Shown here one piece after another: positions 59,157-64,000 of a stretch of DNA of 64,000 nucleotides. The DNA lies in assembly GCA_016342655.1 (NCBI GenBank), contig JAEINL010000003.1, forward strand, positions 1-64,000. Direction: 5' to 3'. Source of the DNA: Sphaerochaeta sp. (GTDB taxonomy: Bacteria; Spirochaetota; Spirochaetia; Sphaerochaetales; Sphaerochaetaceae). Every line of letters starts with the position of its first letter. Within the stretch, counting starts at the first letter, position 1. The notes under the pieces are model-generated. The model saw nothing but the letters and a program-made list of their open reading frames with translations, did not search any database and had not been told where the DNA came from. The position numbers were made by a program, and so were the translations under genes.

Positions 59157-59752
59157 CCAAGATAAAGCTCTGTGGCTTGACCGAAGAGAAACACATACGG
59201 TGGGCCAACGAGGCAGGTTGTGACTACATCGGGTTCGTCTTTGCACCGAGTAGGAGGCGCGTCTCCTTTGAAAAGGAAAAGGAACTCAGGAAGCTGCTCT
59301 CTCCTTCTATTCTCCCTGTCGGGGTGTTTGTTGATGCGCCTATCGGGGAAATCCTGTCTCTCTGTAGGGCCGACGTCATTTCCCTGGTCCAACTGCATGG
59401 AAATGAAGAGGAAGGCTATATCCAGGAATTGAGAAAACAATGCCAGCTCCCCATTATCAGGGCTATCGATGCAACAGACAAGGAAGCACTGCGTCTTGGT
59501 CTGGATAGCAGTGCAGACTTTTTGCTTCTGGATGCCAAGAAGGGTGGGTCAGGGGTGTCTTTTGACTGGGAAATAACCAAGACCTGTACACGTCCTTACT
59601 TTTTGGCAGGTGGTCTGCATCCGGATAACCTGAAGGAAGCGGTTACCAAAACCAGAGCCTATGCACTAGATTTGAGTAGTGGTTTGGAGGAAGCGGGAGA
59701 GAAGACAAGGAGTCGTATGCTTGAGGCAACCAGGATAGCTCATGCTTTCTGA
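59153..59752 (+). CDS. trpF: Phosphoribosylanthranilate isomerase
   Basis: TrpF isomerises phosphoribosylanthranilate before the TrpC step. It has 199 residues; the catalytic cysteine is in IKLCGL and the catalytic aspartate in FLLLDAKKGGSG, and FLAGGL closes the phosphate site. It is the last gene of the operon, with ATGA overlap to trpC. Confidence 0.95.
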   Translation: MTKIKLCGLTEEKHIRWANEAGCDYIGFVFAPSRRRVSFEKEKELRKLLSPSILPVGVFVDAPIGEILSLCRADVISLVQLHGNEEEGYIQELRKQCQLPIIRAIDATDKEALRLGLDSSADFLLLDAKKGGSGVSFDWEITKTCTRPYFLAGGLHPDNLKEAVTKTRAYALDLSSGLEEAGEKTRSRMLEATRIAHAF

Positions 59753-59841
59753 GCAAAGGATATCTTGACAGGAGACACATTTCTGATGAGAGGTTGTAGC
59801 CGTTCTAGAGACCAGTAGCTAACCATACGGACAGACACTTG

Positions 59842-59880
59842 CACAGGCTTGGATCAGAAGATCCAAGCCTGTGGTGTTTT
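59842..59880 (+). terminator. Terminator of the trp operon
   Basis: CACAGGCTTGGATC (59842-59855), loop agaa, GATCCAAGCCTGTG (59860-59873), then GTGTTTT. It is a perfect 14-base stem. Confidence 0.92.
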
Positions 59881-59915
59881 GCGATATTTATCACGATATA
59901 TATGGTCATATGTCC

Positions 59916-59971
59916 TTGACAGATAGGAAATCTGTAGTAGACTGAAACTAGTTCCATGAAAGCAGTTTCAT
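59916..59971 (+). promoter_or_regulatory. Promoter and LacI-type operator of the alpha-glucoside importer locus
   Basis: TTGACA (59916-59921), 16 bases, TAGACT (59938-59943), then the palindrome ATGAAA-gcag-TTTCAT (59956-59971). The order and distances are those of the rbsB promoter. The centre lacks the CGG of the GRE regulon sites, so a different repressor, likely the gene's own product, binds here. Confidence 0.7.
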
Positions 59972-59986
59972 ATATAGGGAGAAGTG

Positions 59987-60997
59987 ATGGCACCGAAGCA
60001 ACCAACCATCTATGACGTAGCAAAACTTGCTGGTGTAAGTCCGACCACAGTATCACGAGCCATAAATTCGCCTTCCATGGTGAATAAGGAGAGACGTTCT
60101 AGGATTTTGCAGGCGATTGAGGAGTTACAGTTTGTTCCCAAGGCAGAAGCCGTGGCAAAAGCACGCCAACACCTTATGAAGATAGCGGTGATTGCACCCT
60201 TCTTCACCGAGTCGTCCTTTATGGAGCGCTTGAAGGGCATCTTTTCCATTCTCTCTGATCATCACTACGAACTGGTCATCTATTCGGTGCAGAGCAGTGA
60301 AGGTTTGGATGGGTATATCGATCTTTTGGTAGGGAGCAAGCGTGTTGATGGCCTTATCTCCCTTTGTATGTACTTGGATAGTTCAACCATAGATAAACTG
60401 AGAAATTCTGCTATTCCCGTGTGTTTTGTTGAGACTGAGGTGGAAGGCTTTGACTCTGTTGTCATCCAAAATAGAAGGGGTGGCAGGATGGTAGCTGAGT
60501 TCTTGCACAAGAATGGATACCGAACCCCTGGGTATGTGGGGGAAGCTTCCATCAGGGCCTATGCTGCACGTTCGACAGAACAGCGGCTGGAAGGCTTCTC
60601 GTCCTATTTTGCAACGAAGGGTATAGAGGTGGAGAGCCGTAATATTTGGCTTGGGGAAAACCTTCCTAATGTTTCGACAGAGGGAATTCTCAAGTTGCTC
60701 GACAGGCCTGACCGCCCTGACTGTATTTTTGCTTCCAGTGATACGTTGGCCATCAGGACCATCAAATGTGCAGTCCAATTGGGGATTACTGTCCCTGATG
60801 AGTTGGGAGTTGTCGGTTTTGATGATATTGAGATGGCTGAGTTTGTTAATCTGACTACCATTAACCAGAGCCTTGAGGATTCGGGGGTTCAGGCTGCAGA
60901 GATGGTTTTGCAGAGAATAAAGGAACCGAATCGCCCTGCAAGAAAAAGCCTTATTGACTTGAAGCTTACCAAGCGGAATTCGACTGAGTGTTTGTAG
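59987..60997 (+). CDS. LacI-family transcriptional regulator
   Basis: A 336-residue LacI/GalR protein with helix-turn-helix YDVAKLAGVSPTTVSRAIN and a sensor domain ending in LGVVGFDDIEMAEFVNL. ATG 59987 is used; a GTG three bases upstream is in frame but nearer the GGGAGAA ribosome site. It probably regulates itself and the importer genes that follow 47 bases later. Confidence 0.87.
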   Translation: MAPKQPTIYDVAKLAGVSPTTVSRAINSPSMVNKERRSRILQAIEELQFVPKAEAVAKARQHLMKIAVIAPFFTESSFMERLKGIFSILSDHHYELVIYSVQSSEGLDGYIDLLVGSKRVDGLISLCMYLDSSTIDKLRNSAIPVCFVETEVEGFDSVVIQNRRGGRMVAEFLHKNGYRTPGYVGEASIRAYAARSTEQRLEGFSSYFATKGIEVESRNIWLGENLPNVSTEGILKLLDRPDRPDCIFASSDTLAIRTIKCAVQLGITVPDELGVVGFDDIEMAEFVNLTTINQSLEDSGVQAAEMVLQRIKEPNRPARKSLIDLKLTKRNSTECL

Positions 60998-61005
60998 GTG
61001 AATAT

Positions 61006-61022
61006 GCATCACGTTGTGATGC
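61006..61022. promoter_or_regulatory. Palindrome before the importer genes
   Basis: GCATCAC-gtt-GTGATGC, perfect 7-base arms, between the LacI stop and the ribosome site of the binding-protein gene. It could be an operator or an RNA hairpin. No T-tract follows. Confidence 0.45.
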
Positions 61023-61043
61023 TTGAAGTATTAGGAGGACGTT

Positions 61044-62324
61044 ATGAAAAAACTTTCTAAGGTATTGTTATTTGTCCTGGTTCTGCTGCTGGCAATGCAG
61101 GGAGTCTGGGCACAAGGAGCGAAGGAAGCTGCGGCAGAGGACAAGACCATCCGCATCTTCGGCGCTTTCAGAGGAGAGGAAGCCGCACGCTTTGATGAGA
61201 TCATCAGGATATTCAATGAGAAGAGTGACTATAATGCAGTGTATGAGGGAAGCCCGGAATTTGAGACTCAGATTCTGGTCCAGGCAGAAGCCGGCACCCC
61301 ACCAGACATCGCAGCTCTTCCCCAGCCTGGCTTGATGCACAATTTTGCCAAGCAAGGATATATCAAGCCTCTCGCTCCAAGTGTCATTGGCATGATCGAT
61401 GCCAACTATGCACCTGTATGGAAAGACTTGGGTTCCTATAATGGCAAGGTCTATGGAGTATTCCACCGTGTTAATGCCAAGAGTTTTGTCTGGTATCCCA
61501 AAAAGGCCTTTGAAGCAAAGGGCTACAAGATTCCCAAGACTTGGACTGAGCTGAAGGCTCTTGAGGACCAGATCGTACGTGACGGGGGAATTCCCTGGTC
61601 CATCGGTTTTGAGTCCGGAGGCGCAACTGGTTGGGTAGGCACAGACTGGATGGAAGATGTCATGCTTCGCACCGCAGGTCCTGATGTATACGACAAGTGG
61701 GTTAACCATGAGATCGCCTTTGATGATCCTGCTGTACAGAAGGCCCTCGGCTATCTTGGCGAGATTTTCCTGAATCCAAAGTATGTCTATGGTGGTGCAA
61801 CCAACATTCTCACAACCAACTTTGGTGATGCTGTCAAACCTCTGTTTGACACCCCAACGAAGGTATTCCTGCACCGTCAGGGTAACTTCATTACAGGATT
61901 CATGCCCCAGAAGATCCAGGACAACCTTGAAGAGGAAGTTGGCGTGTTCGCACTTCCTTCCATCGACCCGAAGTGGGGTACCCCAATTCTTGGTGGTGGA
62001 GACCAGTTTGTAGTGTTCAACGACAAGCCTGGTGTTAAGGAGTTCATGGAATTCCTGACCACGTGGGAAGCATGTGCACCATGGGCACAGGTTGGTGGAG
62101 CATTGTTCCCCCACAAGACGCAGAATTTTGCTGACTACGGTAACAGCCTCGAGCGTGAGCTTGCTAAGGCCCTCGTCCAGGCGACAGTATTCCGCTTTGA
62201 TGCATCTGATCTGATGCCACCTGAAGTTGGAGCTGGTTCCTTCTGGACCGGTATGGTCGAGTATGTGAATGGCAAGGATGGCAAGACTGTTCTTTCCAAC
62301 ATTGAGAAGAGCTGGCCTCGCTAA
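61044..62324 (+). CDS. Sugar ABC transporter, extracellular solute-binding protein (AglE-like)
   Basis: A 426-residue family-1 binding protein. The signal peptide MKKLSKVLLFVLVLLLAMQG ends near VWA, followed by the spirochaete-style QGAKEAA. The mature part has IRIFGAFRGEEAARFDEII, GTPPDIAALPQPG, SIGFESGGATGWVGTDWME (in pieces) and WEACAPWAQVGGALFP. It resembles alpha-glucoside binding proteins (AglE-type). It heads an importer with two permeases; the ATPase is probably a shared MsmK-like protein encoded elsewhere. Confidence 0.88.
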   Translation: MKKLSKVLLFVLVLLLAMQGVWAQGAKEAAAEDKTIRIFGAFRGEEAARFDEIIRIFNEKSDYNAVYEGSPEFETQILVQAEAGTPPDIAALPQPGLMHNFAKQGYIKPLAPSVIGMIDANYAPVWKDLGSYNGKVYGVFHRVNAKSFVWYPKKAFEAKGYKIPKTWTELKALEDQIVRDGGIPWSIGFESGGATGWVGTDWMEDVMLRTAGPDVYDKWVNHEIAFDDPAVQKALGYLGEIFLNPKYVYGGATNILTTNFGDAVKPLFDTPTKVFLHRQGNFITGFMPQKIQDNLEEEVGVFALPSIDPKWGTPILGGGDQFVVFNDKPGVKEFMEFLTTWEACAPWAQVGGALFPHKTQNFADYGNSLERELAKALVQATVFRFDASDLMPPEVGAGSFWTGMVEYVNGKDGKTVLSNIEKSWPR

Positions 62325-62344
62325 GCTACTTGTTGTCTCTATAG

Positions 62345-62374
62345 GGGATTCCGCCTCTGGGCGGAATCCCTTTC
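62345..62374 (+). terminator. Intercistronic terminator/attenuator after the binding-protein gene
   Basis: GGGATTCCGCC (62345-62355), loop tctg, GGCGGAATCCC (62360-62370), TTTC. It probably limits transcription into the permease genes. Confidence 0.8.
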
Positions 62375-62390
62375 TCACAAGGGAGGATCC

Positions 62391-63470
62391 ATGCAGTTAC
62401 AGAAAGATCAGGAGAGGAAGGAGTTGGTCATACGGACACTTGTGTTCACTCCCCTCACGATACTCGTCATGATCGGAGGGTTTCTCCTACTGAGAAGTAA
62501 TCCGATGTCACAGGTTATGACCACGTTGTTCGCTATAGTATGGGGAACCTTTACTGTCTTGTCCCTGTTCTATTCGATGAACCTTATCGTGCAGCTGTTT
62601 CCCACACAGAAGTACAACAAGATCATTCCCTTTGTCTTTGTAGGCCCTGCTATCCTGATCATTGCCTGGTACTTGTTGATTCCAACGGTACGAAGCCTTG
62701 TGCTAAGCTTCATGAACAGGGATTCGACTTCCTTTGCAGGTCTGGATAACTACAAGTACATCATCATGGACTCCACCATGCGCACGGCCTTGGGCAATAC
62801 CGTGCTCTGGTTAGTGTTCGGTACAGCATTTGCAGTCTTTTTTGGTCTGATGACGGCCTTGTTGGCCGAACGATCAGCCATTGAGAAGCTGGGTAAGACC
62901 CTTGTCTTCCTACCCATGGCTATCTCCATGGTAGGCGCGGGTGTCATCTGGAAGTTCATGTATGCCTACAAACCTGTCGGGGCAAACCAGACCGGGCTGT
63001 TGAATGCCATCATGACTGGTTTGGGAGGGAAGCCTCAAAACTGGCTAGGTTCGGCACCTATGAACAACTTCTTTTTGATACTCATTTTTGTCTGGCTTCA
63101 GACAGGATTTTCCTTGGTTGTGCTCTCGGCTGCATTGAAGGGAGTCTCTGACGAGATCAAGGAAGCGGCACGTATCGACGGGGCTAAGGAGTTCACCATT
63201 CTGATGAAGATAATCCTGCCTTCCATCTATGGCAGCATTATCACCGTATCGACCACCATCATGCTTGCAGCCCTGAAGAGCTTTGACATTGTCTACTCCA
63301 TGACCAACGGTCTCTATGGAACAGAGGTCTTGGCCAGCCAGCAGTACAAGCAGATGTTCAAGTTCCTCGATTATGGACGAGGTTCGGCGATTGCAATTGT
63401 CATCCTGCTCGCTGTCAGTCCTGTCATCTATTACAACTTGAAGGAATTCAACAAGCGGGAGGTGTTCTGA
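62391..63470 (+). CDS. Sugar ABC transporter, permease 1
   Basis: A 359-residue MalF-like permease with at least seven hydrophobic segments and the EAA loop SDEIKEAARIDGAKEFTILMKIILP (core EAARIDGA) that docks the ATPase. It has extra N-terminal membrane segments (residues 13-65), as in AglF-type permeases. The start at 62391 follows GGGAGGATCC. The stop overlaps the next ATG by one base (TGATG). Confidence 0.9.
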   Translation: MQLQKDQERKELVIRTLVFTPLTILVMIGGFLLLRSNPMSQVMTTLFAIVWGTFTVLSLFYSMNLIVQLFPTQKYNKIIPFVFVGPAILIIAWYLLIPTVRSLVLSFMNRDSTSFAGLDNYKYIIMDSTMRTALGNTVLWLVFGTAFAVFFGLMTALLAERSAIEKLGKTLVFLPMAISMVGAGVIWKFMYAYKPVGANQTGLLNAIMTGLGGKPQNWLGSAPMNNFFLILIFVWLQTGFSLVVLSAALKGVSDEIKEAARIDGAKEFTILMKIILPSIYGSIITVSTTIMLAALKSFDIVYSMTNGLYGTEVLASQQYKQMFKFLDYGRGSAIAIVILLAVSPVIYYNLKEFNKREVF

Positions 63471-64000
63471 TGAAGGCAAAAGTAAAAATGACACGTGGAT
63501 CGATGATAATCACCCTCTTGCTCATCCTATTTTGTCTCATATGGACTATTCCCACAGCGGGAATACTCATCACCTCCTTCCGTGACAGTGATGCCACCGC
63601 CTCTTCCGGATGGTGGACTGCATTCTCTAGTCTCAAGGATTTTACCCTGGGTAACTATGATGAGGTGCTTGGAGGGCAACGCTTCACCGTAGGAACTGCA
63701 GGAGGGGGGACAGCAGCCAGACGAGGAGCTTCCATGGGAAGTGCCTTCCTGTCGAGCATCACAGTGACCCTGCCTGCGGTCATCATCCCAATCTTTATTG
63801 CAGCGGCTGCTGCCTATGCCTTTGCCTGGATGAGCTTTCCAGGAAGGAAAATTCTCTTTGCCATGGTGATTGCCCTGTTGGTCGTACCCCTTCAGATCTC
63901 TCTGATCCCCATCTTGCGTGACTATCAGAAGATTGGGCTCAATGGTACGTACCTGGGAATTTGGCTGGCTCACACCGGCTTTGGGTTGCCGCTGGCTACC
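63470..64000 (+). CDS. Sugar ABC transporter, permease 2 (partial)
   Basis: The first 177 residues of a MalG/AglG-like permease. It begins MKAKVKMTRGSMIITLLLIL, with a first membrane helix, a SFRDSDATASSGWW periplasmic segment, and helices from about residue 95 on; PLQISLIPILRDYQKIGL precedes the expected EAA loop. The frame is open to the window end, so the C-terminus is missing only because the sequence stops. Confidence 0.88.
   Translation, partial: MKAKVKMTRGSMIITLLLILFCLIWTIPTAGILITSFRDSDATASSGWWTAFSSLKDFTLGNYDEVLGGQRFTVGTAGGGTAARRGASMGSAFLSSITVTLPAVIIPIFIAAAAAYAFAWMSFPGRKILFAMVIALLVVPLQISLIPILRDYQKIGLNGTYLGIWLAHTGFGLPLAT

Noticed and set aside
61068-62378. A 436-residue open frame on the minus strand opposite the AglE-like binding protein
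   Set aside because: It is a long antisense shadow of a well-recognised gene, with no family resemblance and low-complexity composition.

Overview
The window looks like a chromosomal segment of a carbohydrate-fermenting, Sphaerochaeta-like spirochaete. This is a moderate-confidence inference from gene content: many sugar ABC transporters, solute-binding proteins whose signal peptides end in spirochaete-style AAGAQE / AQGAKEA motifs, several LacI and DeoR regulators, and a glycyl radical enzyme. No rRNA, tRNA or CRISPR array was recognised.

Layout. 0-1.5 kb: an AlbA_2-type regulator. 1.6-9.9 kb: a minus-strand myo-inositol operon, iolG-iolB-iolD-iolE, continued without a gap by an archaeal-type GAPDH, an archaeal-type phosphoglycerate kinase and a LarA-family racemase. 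A TIM-barrel isomerase and a LacI regulator lie opposite, and matching LacI-type operators sit at both ends of the control region. 12.4-17.4 kb: a CehA-like PHP protein, then a solute-binding-protein gene split exactly by a 1.64 kb IS605-family element. The element has an intact TnpB and a dead TnpA, and beyond it lies a deletion-like scar joining two 5'-truncated genes. 17.5-22.8 kb: a sugar-binding-like protein, an MBL hydrolase, a VOC enzyme, a SulP transporter, an AraC regulator and a transaldolase-like protein lacking the catalytic lysine. 22.8-28.7 kb: a sugar operon (Fuc/Ara-isomerase-like protein, two-subunit transketolase, FGGY kinase) opposite a DeoR regulator.

28.8-42.9 kb: a glycyl radical enzyme (GRE) regulon. 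It has the GRE, a DeoR regulator, a class II aldolase, a LacI regulator, the GRE activase, a DUF4037 and a DUF4125 protein, and a ribose-type ABC importer with a DUF2291 lipoprotein and a rhamnulokinase-like kinase. Near-identical LacI operators precede the GRE, the LacI gene and the importer, tying them together. 43-50.4 kb: GNAT and PARG-like genes, a sodium-pump decarboxylase beta/gamma pair, a second truncation scar (FCD regulator against transketolase C), a GarR-like reductase, an outer-membrane protein and a YkvA-like membrane protein. 50.5-53.2 kb: a tnpA remnant, a structured repeat also present at 37.8 kb, a short asparaginase, and a hipBST toxin-antitoxin operon preceded by four evenly spaced operators. 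53.3-59.8 kb: a complete tryptophan operon in the order trpB-A-E-G-D-C-F, with a shared palindrome before trpB and trpE. 60-64 kb: a LacI regulator and an alpha-glucoside-type ABC importer, cut by the window end.

Main points for follow-up: the GAPDH/PGK/LarA extension of the inositol operon; the GRE regulon with its DUF4037/DUF4125 partners; the HipB operator array next to trp; the TnpB element with a reconstructable insertion site; and the two 5'-to-5' truncation scars.
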